Source of the DNA: Neolewinella antarctica
Lineage (GTDB): Bacteria; Bacteroidota; Bacteroidia; Chitinophagales; Saprospiraceae
Assembly: GCF_011927835.1 (NCBI RefSeq)
Contig: NZ_JAATJH010000011.1
Location: forward strand, 1-64,000
Direction: 5' to 3'
DNA length: 64,000 bases
Below are positions 17,661 to 25,985 of this stretch, piece by piece. Position 1 is the stretch's first letter, and every line of letters begins with the position of its first letter. The translations under genes and the position numbers were made by a program. The notes under the pieces were generated by a model that did no database searches, was not told the DNA's origin, and was given only the letters and a program-made list of their open reading frames with translations.

Positions 17661-18933
17661 AATCCAAAAACAAGCGCGGCAACCACAGCGATAATTCTGG
17701 AATCAGCGTAACCAAGGCGAGGACCAGCAAACTAACCAGCAAGAAAGGAAACCCCGCCCGGCTAACCTCCCCAATCGATACCTTGCCAATGCCCGCCGCG
17801 ACGAATAAGCAAACGCCCAAAGGCGGCGTCGTGAGGCCGATCATCAAATTGAGCAGCGCAATGACGGAGAAGTGAATCGGGTCGATACCCACCGCCAACG
17901 CGACTTTGAGCAGGATCGGAAAAAGGATGAGCAAGGCGGCAATGGTCTCCATGAAAGTGCCGACGAAAATGAGTAGTAAATTGATCAGCAGCAGGACCAC
18001 GTAGGGATTGGTCGAAAAGCCGAGGATTTGCCCGGAGACGATCTGCGGCAACTGCTCCGTAATCAGAATATACCCAAATAAATTAGCGAAGCCGATTAAG
18101 ACCATTAACGATGCGGAGGTTTTCATGGAATCGAGAAAAACCACCATCGCCCGGCGCAACGTCAGTTTTTTATACACAAAAATACCAATGACCAGCGCAT
18201 ACAGCACCGCCACGATCGACGCCTCCGTTGGCGTAAACAAACCACCGATGATGCCGTAGAGAATGATCACCGTCATCAGCAAGGCCCAGAACGTATCGAT
18301 GAATCCCTTGCCGATTTGCCGCAAACTACTCCGCTCATGCTTCGGGTACTGCCTTTTACGCGAGATATAGTAAGTGTACCCCAGTAAGCTAACACCCAGC
18401 AAAACACCGGGGATCGCCCCGGCCAGGAACAACTTACCGACCGACAACCCAGTCAGCGTAGCGGCAATAATCATCGACACGCTCGGCGGAATGATCGGCC
18501 CCACGGTGGACGACGAAGCCGTTACGGCACACGCGAACGCCGCGTCGTACCCTTCCTTCTTCATCGCCGGAATCATGACGGAGCCAATACTCGCGGTATC
18601 GGAAATGGCCGTCCCCGAAATACCCGCGAAAAGCATGGACGCGGCAATGTTGGCCAGCGCCAATCCGCCCCGAATGTGCCCGACCAAATGATTACAAAAA
18701 GCAATGATCTTTTCCGTCAGCCCGCCGTGGTTCATCAAATTACCGGCCATGATGAAACCGGGAATGCTCAATAAAACGAATACGTCGATGCCCGAATACA
18801 TTTTCATTGGGATGACGATGAGCGGTGTGCCCTCTACGAGCAAAAAAAGCAGGCACGAGATACCCAGCGAAAAGGCAATCGGAAACCGCAGCAGGATGCA
18901 GACGGCGAAGGTGCAGAGGAGGAGCGCGATCAT
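17659..18933 (-). CDS. dctM: TRAP transporter large membrane subunit
   Basis: The 12-TM permease subunit of a sodium-driven tripartite transporter for organic acids. It is hydrophobic throughout, 424 residues, with family motifs GTAISDTASIGSVMIPAM and AVTASSSTVGPIIPPSVSM in the first half and LNLMIGLTTPPLGVCLFVA in the second. The start overlaps the dctQ stop by 4 nt (ATGA), so the two are translationally coupled. The substrate cannot be read from the sequence; C4-dicarboxylates, uronates and other carboxylates are all possible. The gene ends 160 nt from the converging P-type ATPase gene. Confidence 0.93.
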   Translation of the reverse strand: MIALLLCTFAVCILLRFPIAFSLGISCLLFLLVEGTPLIVIPMKMYSGIDVFVLLSIPGFIMAGNLMNHGGLTEKIIAFCNHLVGHIRGGLALANIAASMLFAGISGTAISDTASIGSVMIPAMKKEGYDAAFACAVTASSSTVGPIIPPSVSMIIAATLTGLSVGKLFLAGAIPGVLLGVSLLGYTYYISRKRQYPKHERSSLRQIGKGFIDTFWALLMTVIILYGIIGGLFTPTEASIVAVLYALVIGIFVYKKLTLRRAMVVFLDSMKTSASLMVLIGFANLFGYILITEQLPQIVSGQILGFSTNPYVVLLLINLLLIFVGTFMETIAALLILFPILLKVALAVGIDPIHFSVIALLNLMIGLTTPPLGVCLFVAAGIGKVSIGEVSRAGFPFLLVSLLVLALVTLIPELSLWLPRLFLD

Positions 18934-19406
18934 TGTCCGGCGGCGTTGGCGGTGAAGTATTTGCGCAGCCGGTCGACGGCGTACACCAGGAGCGACAGCC
19001 CCATAATGAGCATCCCCGCAAACGGAATCGCCATCGGAAACTTCAGGCTCGGCGAGCTCTCCGCCCAGCCCATCAGCGTGAATTGCACCGCAAAAAAGGT
19101 GAAGATGGCGAAGAGCACCACCGTGAGCAGATCGATTATAAAAGATATCCGGCGTTGCCAGGGTAGACTCATCCGGTCGTAAAAGAAATCAAAATTCACG
19201 TATTCCCCACTCCGCAGCGCCAGCCCGGCCGAGAAGCCAATGGCGATGATGAAAAACAGCCGGGCGGCCTCCTCCGTCCAGGACGGCGCGGTCGGCAGCA
19301 ACAGGCGGGCAAAGATCTGGAGCAGGATGCAGCCCACGAAGCCGAGCGTGCTGAGCAGCGTCCCCCACTTCAGGGCCACACCGACGTACTTGACGAATGG
19401 CCTCAT
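18930..19406 (-). CDS. dctQ: TRAP transporter small membrane subunit
   Basis: The 4-TM DctQ subunit that partners DctM. Length is 158 residues, with hydrophobic segments near 12-32, 46-64, 88-108 and 125-145, and the typical WTEEAARLFFIIAIGFSAG helix. It overlaps dctP and dctM by 4 nt on each side (ATGA junctions), indicating a compact dctPQM operon. Confidence 0.9.
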   Translation of the reverse strand: MRPFVKYVGVALKWGTLLSTLGFVGCILLQIFARLLLPTAPSWTEEAARLFFIIAIGFSAGLALRSGEYVNFDFFYDRMSLPWQRRISFIIDLLTVVLFAIFTFFAVQFTLMGWAESSPSLKFPMAIPFAGMLIMGLSLLVYAVDRLRKYFTANAAGQ

Positions 19407-20380
19407 TGGATGGTGTCTTTTAGGGAGAGGTAAACTTCTTTCATCGCGGGCGAAAGGGTGTTATAAATGGCGTTCCCGTGCTTTTTCACGAAGGCGGCGC
19501 GGTCGACTTCAATAAATTCCATTCCCTTCGCTTCGAGCGCGGCGCGCACTTTGGTGTCGTTTTCCGTGAACAGTTGCCGCTCGTAGACCTGCATTTCCCG
19601 GGCGCACTCCAGGAAAATGGCTTGCAAATCCGCCGGCATCCGTTGGTAGGTTTTCTCGCCGATCACGGGGTAGGTCCAGCCGAAGTTGTGGCTGGTCAGG
19701 TTCACGTAGTCCTGCACTTCGTACATCGCCGCCATGTTGGTTAGCGGCAGCGGATTTTCCTGGGCGTTGATCACACCCTGCTGGAGGGAGGTGAATACTT
19801 CGGAAAAGGCGATGGGGGTTGTCTTGGCGCCGAGCGCATCCCAGGCGGTGATGAAGGCGGGAATACTTGGGATGCGGATGATCAATCCGCTCAGGTCGTC
19901 CGGGTGGCGGATGGGCCGGTTGGAGGTGAGGTGGCGGGGCCCGGCCTGGAAGTAGCCGACGGGCCGCAGTCCGGTTTTGGTGATCATTTCGGCGTTGATC
20001 CGCGCGCCGACCGGTCCGTTCAGCATCGCGTCGGCTTCCTCCATACTTCCCATCAGGAAGGGCATTTCACAGAAGGTCATGATTTCGGTCCAGTTGCTGA
20101 GTAGGGCGCTGGTGGTGGTCATGTCGATCACGCCGGCCTGGATCATGCGGATGGCTTCGATCTCTTTGGCGAGTTGCTCGGACGGGTAGGTTTGGAGTTT
20201 GATGCGGCCGTTGGAGCGCTCGTCGAGCAGTTCGCCGAAGTGCTCGAAGGCGCGGAACCAAGTGTGGTCTTCGGCTACCAGGAGGCTGGCGCGGAGAAGG
20301 AATTCTGGTTCGTCGGGAGCCCGGCAGCCCCACGCGCCGGTCAGGAGGAGGCCAATTAGCAGGTAGCGGAGTAGTCGGAT
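19403..20380 (-). CDS. dctP: TRAP transporter periplasmic solute-binding subunit, no standard start codon
   Basis: Binds the substrate in the periplasm and hands it to DctQM. From the first ATG (20146) only 247 residues remain, and the N-terminal lobe would be missing. The same frame is open to 20422 and reads a perfect DctP N-terminus: IRLLRYLLIGLLLTGAWGC (lipoprotein signal and lipobox), then DEPEFLLRAS, DHTWFRAFEHF and PSEQLAKEIEAIRMIQAG. That gives about 325 residues, the normal length. There is no in-frame ATG, GTG or TTG in this part; the best start position is an ATC codon at 20378-20380, a one-base change from ATG. Either a rare ATC start is used, the start has been lost, or the base is a sequencing error. 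Motifs SNRPIRHPDDLSGLIIRIP and FSEVFTSLQQGVINAQENP confirm the family. Confidence 0.85.
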   Translation of the reverse strand: MRLLRYLLIGLLLTGAWGCRAPDEPEFLLRASLLVAEDHTWFRAFEHFGELLDERSNGRIKLQTYPSEQLAKEIEAIRMIQAGVIDMTTTSALLSNWTEIMTFCEMPFLMGSMEEADAMLNGPVGARINAEMITKTGLRPVGYFQAGPRHLTSNRPIRHPDDLSGLIIRIPSIPAFITAWDALGAKTTPIAFSEVFTSLQQGVINAQENPLPLTNMAAMYEVQDYVNLTSHNFGWTYPVIGEKTYQRMPADLQAIFLECAREMQVYERQLFTENDTKVRAALEAKGMEFIEVDRAAFVKKHGNAIYNTLSPAMKEVYLSLKDTIQ

Positions 20381-20439
20381 GGCGGGGTTGGCTTTGGGTT
20401 GGTGGTAAGGAAGGGCAATTTAGTGATTGTTCGGGAGTT

Positions 20440-20480
20440 GGGCGCCCCGATAGCTATCGGGGCGGGTGCCGGGTTTTCTG
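20440..20480 (-). repeat. Composite repeat, CCCGATAGCTATCGGG core
   Basis: Core CCCCGATAGCTATCGGGG followed by the shoulder CGGGTGCCGGGTTTT. Intergenic, 60 nt upstream of the presumed dctP start. Confidence 0.85.
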
Positions 20481-20698
20481 GGGGGAGCAGCCGAAAACAG
20501 TGGGTAGCCAGTAAGTTAGGAACCGTTGTTGAGCGCAAATCTTGATCTGGGACCGTCAGGTAGATATTCCCGGCCAATCTGCGGAAGTCCCAAAGTAGGG
20601 CTACCGACCGACGCCAAAACCTTTACCACGAGCGTCAGTGTCCCTTTATCGCTACGGCAATCGGTAAGCACACGCCCCCGGCTCTTCACCAATTCTCT

Positions 20699-20722
20699 CT
20701 GCACCCGCGGCCGCGCAAAAAA
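20699..20722 (+). repeat. Composite repeat, GCGGCCGCGC core
   Basis: TGCACCCGCGGCCGCGCAAA with an A7 tail; the core has one change. Intergenic, about 85 nt upstream of the FGE-domain gene and possibly in its leader. Confidence 0.8.
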
Positions 20723-20807
20723 AGCTTTCCCAAATAAAAATTTGCGTCCAGCGTGTAACGCAGTCACTCACTACGGCCATAGAAAGGTAAACCAACAATT
20801 CTTCGCC

Positions 20808-22289
20808 ATGAGAACACTACTTACGCTCACCTTTTTATTTTCCTCGCTGCTGAGTTACGCGGGCAACGTACAGATCACCAACCTCACCCTGCAGTCGGAC
20901 AACGGCCAACTGTACGTCACCTACGACCTGAGCTGGCAGAACAGCTGGCGCGTTAGCACCGGCCCGGCCAACTTCGACGCCGTCCACTTATTCGCCAAGA
21001 TCAGCCGCAACGGCGGGGCCTGGGAAACGGCGCGGATGGACGACGTGCTCAACCTGCCCGCCGGCTTCACTTACGTGAGCAACGCCGACCGCGTACTCGT
21101 CCACCCCAGCGCCGATTACGCCGGCAACGTCTCGCTCAACGGCCTACGAACCGACCTGCCGACCCTCCCGACGGATAACAACGCCGACATCGAAGTCCGC
21201 ATCTTCGGTATCGAAATGGTGTACATCCCCGCCGGGGGCTACTTCCTCAACGGGCTCGGTAGTTTCAACGAACGCGCTTTCAATAGCTGGTACGGCAGGA
21301 CCGCCACCGGCCCGTCCGCCGACTTTACGAACTACCGGGTAACGAACGAGAACGCCATCTCCTGGGGGCCCACTCAAGTACTGGCCTTAGAACAAACCGA
21401 CAGCGACGCCGGTCCCGAAACCGGTACCATCGGCGCGGACTTTCCTAAGGGAACCGAAGGCTTTTTTGTGATGAAGTACGAAACGACCCAGCAGCAGTAC
21501 GCCGATTTCTACAACACCCTCACCTTTAATCAAAAGACCAACCGGGGCCTCACCATCGATGAATCTTTTCCCGGCCGCAACGAACTCACCGTCACCGACG
21601 GCGAGATGAGCACCACCCTACCCCACGTACCGGTTAACTACATAAGCACCAACGCCATGTTGGCCTACCTGGCCTGGGCAAAGATGGGCCCGCTGACGGA
21701 ACTCGAATACGTCAAGGCGTGCCGGGGCCCGAACCAGCCCAGCGGCCTCGACTACGTGTGGGGGACGCAGCGCATCGCGACCACCACGTACACGATCGTC
21801 AACGAAAACTCGAGTGCCGAAACGGTCAAAGTTGGTACTAACCTGCCGCGCAACGTTGGTAACGCGATTTATATTCGAACCCGACCAACATTTATCAACG
21901 CCAGCCCAGGAAGTAGCCTCGGTCCCATCCGTACCGGCGGCATCGCGGCCGGCTCCCCCGTAGCGGCCCGCGAGGAAACGGGCGGCACTTATTACGGCGT
22001 GATGGATATGGCCGGCAACCTCCTAGAAATGACGATCAATGCCGTCAACGGGGGATCCCGAAGCCTGGGGTGGTCCGACCAGGGTAATTCCCTCAGTGCC
22101 TCCGGCGACGCGGTGGCCGACACCTGGGGCAACCCACTGGACACCGAGGAAATCATCTGCTACAAAGGAGGGAGTTTTGCCTCTAACGTACCCCGGCTCC
22201 TTATCGACGACCGCTTCAATGGCGAGATCGCCGGTACCGCATTTGGGGTATCAGGTTTCCGGGGTGTAGTCCGTATCACCGTACAGTAA
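20808..22289 (+). CDS. Secreted formylglycine-generating-enzyme-like (SUMF1/FGE) domain protein
   Basis: Exported 493-residue protein. I use the ATG at 20808 because it gives a clean signal peptide (RTLLTLTFLFSSLLSYA); the frame is open upstream to 20526 but that part crosses a repeat and has no signal. Residues about 20-130 form a beta-rich domain of unknown type. From EMVYIPAGGYFLNG (about 136) to the C-terminus it follows the FGE-sulfatase/SUMF1 fold, with GFFVMKYETTQQQYADF (about 218-234), MDMAGNLLEM and the terminal GFRGVVRI. Proteins of this fold in Bacteroidota are often surface or gliding-related rather than true formylglycine enzymes; no catalytic cysteine pair can be assigned. It ends in TAATG, shared with the start of the next gene, so the two are translationally coupled. 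Confidence 0.85.
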   Translation: MRTLLTLTFLFSSLLSYAGNVQITNLTLQSDNGQLYVTYDLSWQNSWRVSTGPANFDAVHLFAKISRNGGAWETARMDDVLNLPAGFTYVSNADRVLVHPSADYAGNVSLNGLRTDLPTLPTDNNADIEVRIFGIEMVYIPAGGYFLNGLGSFNERAFNSWYGRTATGPSADFTNYRVTNENAISWGPTQVLALEQTDSDAGPETGTIGADFPKGTEGFFVMKYETTQQQYADFYNTLTFNQKTNRGLTIDESFPGRNELTVTDGEMSTTLPHVPVNYISTNAMLAYLAWAKMGPLTELEYVKACRGPNQPSGLDYVWGTQRIATTTYTIVNENSSAETVKVGTNLPRNVGNAIYIRTRPTFINASPGSSLGPIRTGGIAAGSPVAAREETGGTYYGVMDMAGNLLEMTINAVNGGSRSLGWSDQGNSLSASGDAVADTWGNPLDTEEIICYKGGSFASNVPRLLIDDRFNGEIAGTAFGVSGFRGVVRITVQ

Positions 22290-23578
22290 TGAAATACGTA
22301 ATCCTAATTCTCCTCCTGTTACCTTCCCTGACTTGCCAACTCTACGGCCAGTTCCTGGGAAGCGACGACGACGGCTACGCCACGGCCGCCCGGGCTTCGG
22401 AGTTCGGCCCGCAGTTTCCCGAAGTCTACGGCGCCAGCGCTGACGACGGGTACGCCTTTGCCCTCACGAGCGCCGCCTACAGCCCCGCCGAGTTAGCCGC
22501 CCTGTTTCTGGGGAGTAGCGACGACGGCTACGCCAGCGCCGGGGCCGACATCATGACGATCATCGCCGAACTGACCGCCCTCTACCGAGGCAGCGCCGAC
22601 GATGGCTACACGACCGCCCGCGCTAACCTGATGGAAAACATCGCCGGCCTGAGCGCCCTCTACCGGGGAAGCGTGGACGATGGCTACACCAGCGAAAAAG
22701 CCGATCTGAATATGATCATAAACGTGCTTGGCGCCCTCTACCGCGGGAGCGTGGACGACGGCTACGCCAGCGCCGCTACCTTTTTGGAGTTGGTGGCGCT
22801 GGAGCAAGCGTTGCTGTTCCGGGGTGGCATCGACGATGGTTACGCCACCGCCGCGGCTGCGCTGGAACTGATGGGTCCTGAACTCGCCGCGCTCTTCCGG
22901 GGCAGCGTTGACGACGGCTACGCGACGGGCGGGGTGTCGGTGATGCTGATGTCCGCCGAGTTGGCGGCACTGTTCCGCGGCAGCACGGACGACGGGTACG
23001 CCAGCGCCACGACGGCCGTTGCCCTGCCCCTGGCATTGATCTCCTTCGAGGCAATCCCGCACGAGAAATTCGTCCTGCTCAAATGGGTAACGGAGAATGA
23101 GGTGGACACTGACTTCTTCACCATCGAGCGCACGACCGACGGCGTTGCGTACACGGAGGTCGGCACCACGCTGGCCGCCGGCTTCACCGAGCCGGGCGAG
23201 CAGCCCCACTACGAGTTGCCCGACGACAGCCCGCTGCCCGGCACGAGCTACTACCGGGTCCGGACGACCGATTTCGACGGCACCTTCCAACTGAGCGGCC
23301 TGCGCGAGGTCTTTTACGAGGACGCCGCCGCAGAGTGGGATTTCCGTCTGTTCCCCAACCCTGGCGATGGCCGCACGGTCAACGTCGAGCCGGTTGGTTT
23401 TGCGGGGGATGCCGCACTGAGCGTTTACGATGTCGCCGGCCGGCTACTTCAGCAGTCGGTGGTGGTTGGCGGGGCGATTACGCCGGTTGATTTTCGGCGG
23501 AAATTGGCGGCTGGTAGTTACGTAGTTCGGCTGATGGTCGGGGGGTCGGTGCGTAGTAAATTGATTATTGTGCGGTAG
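22289..23578 (+). CDS. DDGYA-repeat protein with T9SS C-terminal sorting domain
   Basis: Secreted protein of 429 residues. A signal peptide (KYVILILLLLPSLTCQLYG) is followed by nine tandem repeats of 26 residues, each starting like LFRGSxDDGYASA (about residues 22-250). A beta-sandwich follows, of the type that precedes sorting tails (FEAIPHEKFVLLKWVTENEV). The last 80 residues carry the type IX sorting domain with FPNPGDG, SVYDVAGRLL and AGSYVVRL. The T9SS would move it across the outer membrane and attach it to the surface. The acidic DDG loops suggest calcium-dependent or adhesive repeats, but no function is known to me. The start codon overlaps the FGE gene stop by 1 nt, so the FGE-fold protein and this repeat protein are probably made together. 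Confidence 0.85.
   Translation: MKYVILILLLLPSLTCQLYGQFLGSDDDGYATAARASEFGPQFPEVYGASADDGYAFALTSAAYSPAELAALFLGSSDDGYASAGADIMTIIAELTALYRGSADDGYTTARANLMENIAGLSALYRGSVDDGYTSEKADLNMIINVLGALYRGSVDDGYASAATFLELVALEQALLFRGGIDDGYATAAAALELMGPELAALFRGSVDDGYATGGVSVMLMSAELAALFRGSTDDGYASATTAVALPLALISFEAIPHEKFVLLKWVTENEVDTDFFTIERTTDGVAYTEVGTTLAAGFTEPGEQPHYELPDDSPLPGTSYYRVRTTDFDGTFQLSGLREVFYEDAAAEWDFRLFPNPGDGRTVNVEPVGFAGDAALSVYDVAGRLLQQSVVVGGAITPVDFRRKLAAGSYVVRLMVGGSVRSKLIIVR
22352..23038 (+). repeat. Nine in-frame 78-bp tandem repeats (GSxDDGYA units)
   Basis: Unit of 26 codons with invariant DDGY in all nine copies. Positions between are variable in both DNA and protein, so this is an old, selected protein repeat rather than recent slippage. 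Confidence 0.85.
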
Positions 23579-23584
23579 GGTTTG

Positions 23585-23613
23585 GGGGCGCGGTCGCGGG
23601 TGCCGGGTTCTTT
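23585..23613 (-). repeat. Composite repeat, GCGACCGCGC core
   Basis: GGCGCGGTCGCGGGTGCCGG followed by GTTCTTTA on the plus strand, just after the stop of the DDGYA gene. Its hairpin potential could also serve transcription termination. Confidence 0.85.
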
Positions 23614-23722
23614 AGGAAGGCTCAATATCCTGGTACTTCGGTCGTTGCGAAGTGGATCTCATTTTAAACCCAAAACCGTTCTTCGTAGAGCACTTGTTCT
23701 ACCCTCTCGTTGCGCAAGCCCG

Positions 23723-24265
23723 TTACTTCCCCGCCCGCCGCATCACCTTCGGCCCGTACCAAAGCCAGAAGCCCGATACCGTAAAAACAACCGTAGCCAG
23801 GCCCATAATGCTGGAGTAGATGACTTTAAACGTATCCCCGACAATACTCCCGTCGTGGATCTGCTCGATAAGGTCAGCGCGGCGCACGCCAATGCTCAGT
23901 AGCGCCCCGGTAGCGCCGTCGAGTTGAACTTCCCACGTATGGTCCTTGAAGAGGAATTTGACGATGCCTTTGCCCGGTCGGTAATCCAGCCGGTCGATTT
24001 CGGTGGGATGGTTGCTACCTAATGAGTCAGTTAGCGCCGTTTGGGCTAGCGTAAGTAGCCCGGCGGCCGGCAGCCATTCGGTCAGTTCGGTGGCCGTCCC
24101 GCTCCGGGTAGCCGGTTGTAAATATTCGCTGTTCTTCTTCCAGCCGAGTAGTACGCTAGTTACGCCGACTACGAAAAAGAAAACGAAGAGGGTCACGCCC
24201 GTCCAGCGGTGGAGGCGGCGGGTGCGGCGGAGCCAGGTGGCGTGGTGTTGGCGGCGGGTGGGCAC
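23723..24265 (-). CDS. PepSY-associated membrane protein
   Basis: Small inner-membrane protein of 180 residues with TM helices near 20-42 and 148-170 around a periplasmic PepSY-like domain (FKDHTWEVQLDGATGALLSIG, about 105-127). The first helix follows RLHRWTG, typical of PepSY_TM proteins, and FWLWYGPK ends the second. Such proteins are often found with iron/siderophore or ferric reductase functions; no such partner is adjacent here, so the role is open. It converges on the DDGYA gene, with a repeat and about 110 nt in between. Confidence 0.82.
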   Translation of the reverse strand: MPTRRQHHATWLRRTRRLHRWTGVTLFVFFFVVGVTSVLLGWKKNSEYLQPATRSGTATELTEWLPAAGLLTLAQTALTDSLGSNHPTEIDRLDYRPGKGIVKFLFKDHTWEVQLDGATGALLSIGVRRADLIEQIHDGSIVGDTFKVIYSSIMGLATVVFTVSGFWLWYGPKVMRRAGK

Positions 24266-24597
24266 GGGGGTTAGGATAGGTTAAGACGGGGTTACTTGGT
24301 CGGCGGGAATAACCTTTTTCGCGGGTAGCCCGTGACGAAAGATAATCGTAGATCGTACGACTCACCAAACATACTGTCGGTACTCGAGACAAACACAGGT
24401 TGGCGGCCACCCTTAGTTCGTATCCCCACAATCCACGAACCGACGACGAATGGCGGTTGCTTTGACTGCCTAGAAAGATACGCAACGGTCAACGGGTAGT
24501 TCAATGAGCGCGCAGGAACTAAGAAAAACCAACACTGCAAAGTTGATCGCAATCAGATCAGTTAAATCAACGACAATTAGAATACTTACCTCTCGCC
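24266..24597. other. Intergenic region without recognisable content
   Basis: About 330 nt between two minus-strand genes. It should hold the promoter of the PepSY gene and the terminator of the barrel gene. I see no gene, repeat copy or strong hairpin. Confidence 0.5.
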
Positions 24598-25785
24598 TCA
24601 AAACGGTGAATACCCAATGATGAGCGACAGCGTTTTAAAACTCGAAGTGAACCCCCCGTAACTGTTCAGTACGTCCCGCCCCGGCTGATACCGCACTTCG
24701 GCAATCACCTTGTCTCCGTAACGAAAGCCGATCCCCCCAGCAACACTGCCCTGAAAGCCAAAATTTAAACCGTTGTCGTTACTGAACGTAATCGCCTTCT
24801 TTTTCCCAAAATCCAGCAAGTAGAGCGCGTTCAGAAAAATTGCGGATTTATCGTTCAGGTAGAAGTAATGCCGGACGCCTCCCGGTAATTCAAAAGAACT
24901 GTAATTGACTTCGGGTGTCTGGCCCGGGTTCCGGTTCTTCGTCGACGCGAGCGAGTGGTACGTCGGTTCCACCAAGAGCGCCCACTTGTTTCTATGAAAC
25001 GCAAGGTTAAACTCTAACTCCACCCCAAGCCGGTAGCCGAGTCCACTTAATTCTACGTCGCGTACGCCATTATTATTAAGTCCATATGCCAACGAAGCCG
25101 AGTAAATGCCGGGACGGATGCTTAACCTGAAGGCGCTTTTCGAAGTTGTTTTCGTGAAGGCTACGAACGGTTCGTTACGGCACTCGTTGTAGCGCACGAA
25201 ATAGTCCACCAATGGGCGCTGGGAATAATCCAGGTTTGCAGTTGAGTTTTCAGACGCCCCCGGGCAGAACACCTCCGTCGCCAGTTGAAACCGGTACCGG
25301 TCGTTCGTGCCTACCGCCATGGTGCTCGTTAGGTATTTTTTGTAGGTGAGCGGCTTGATCGGTCCGTCGCCAGTACTGAAAAAGAACCGGAGTAAATTAC
25401 CGCTCACGTATTTGTACAAACTCGCCTCCCCGACCACCAAGGCCTCCAGGAAAAGCACTTCTCGGGTAGTATCCACCGCGCGGTAAACGCTCAGCTCCTG
25501 AACATTCTTGCTGGACCGGTCGAGTTGCACCCCGGCGCGCAGGTACCTGGATTGATCGGTTACCCCAAATTCCTGGACGTTGCCCAACTCTGCCCACTTC
25601 TCCGGTTCTTCTTCGGATCGTTTGTACCTGAACCGGGTCGGAGTATTCATCCACTCTACGTTCTTGATAAGGCAGTCGACCCGCCGGCCGTCATTATCAA
25701 TAAAATAGCCTTTTTCGAAAGTGATTTGTGCGTATGTGGAAATGCTCAGTAAAGTAATAAATAACGCAAATAAGAAACGTAGCAC
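24598..25785 (-). CDS. Outer-membrane beta-barrel protein
   Basis: 395-residue secreted protein beginning with a signal peptide (FLFALFITLLSISTYA) and cleavage before QITFEKGYF. Residues about 20-190 form a soluble domain that starts YFIDNDGRRVDCLIKNVEW, a pattern I have seen in Bacteroidota barrel proteins but cannot name. The C-terminal half (about 215-395) has alternating hydrophobic strands with aromatic girdles (FRLSIRPGIYSASLAYGL, AIFLNALYLLDFG) and ends in the aromatic IIGYSPF, as expected for an outer-membrane barrel of the PorT-like kind. It is monocistronic; about 200 nt separate it from glyS. Function unknown. Confidence 0.75.
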   Translation of the reverse strand: MLRFLFALFITLLSISTYAQITFEKGYFIDNDGRRVDCLIKNVEWMNTPTRFRYKRSEEEPEKWAELGNVQEFGVTDQSRYLRAGVQLDRSSKNVQELSVYRAVDTTREVLFLEALVVGEASLYKYVSGNLLRFFFSTGDGPIKPLTYKKYLTSTMAVGTNDRYRFQLATEVFCPGASENSTANLDYSQRPLVDYFVRYNECRNEPFVAFTKTTSKSAFRLSIRPGIYSASLAYGLNNNGVRDVELSGLGYRLGVELEFNLAFHRNKWALLVEPTYHSLASTKNRNPGQTPEVNYSSFELPGGVRHYFYLNDKSAIFLNALYLLDFGKKKAITFSNDNGLNFGFQGSVAGGIGFRYGDKVIAEVRYQPGRDVLNSYGGFTSSFKTLSLIIGYSPF

Positions 25786-25985
25786 GGGGGGGTGTTTAGG
25801 GTTTACTTTCTACGGCGGCAAAACGTAGTAATCGCTGGCCGTATGAGAGAGACCCGTAATATATGAATATTAAGGTCTGTACAGGAAAAGTGTGATCTCA
25901 AATGATTAAATAGGAATAAATTACTTTTAGCCGAGCATCGTGCCCGTCCGAAAGCGTAACTAGTTTCGCAGGCGGTTATTCAATC

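Noticed and set aside
22352-23038. Possible CRISPR-like or satellite array
   Set aside because: The 78-bp period is a multiple of three, lies inside one open frame and conserves amino acids rather than DNA, so it is a protein repeat.
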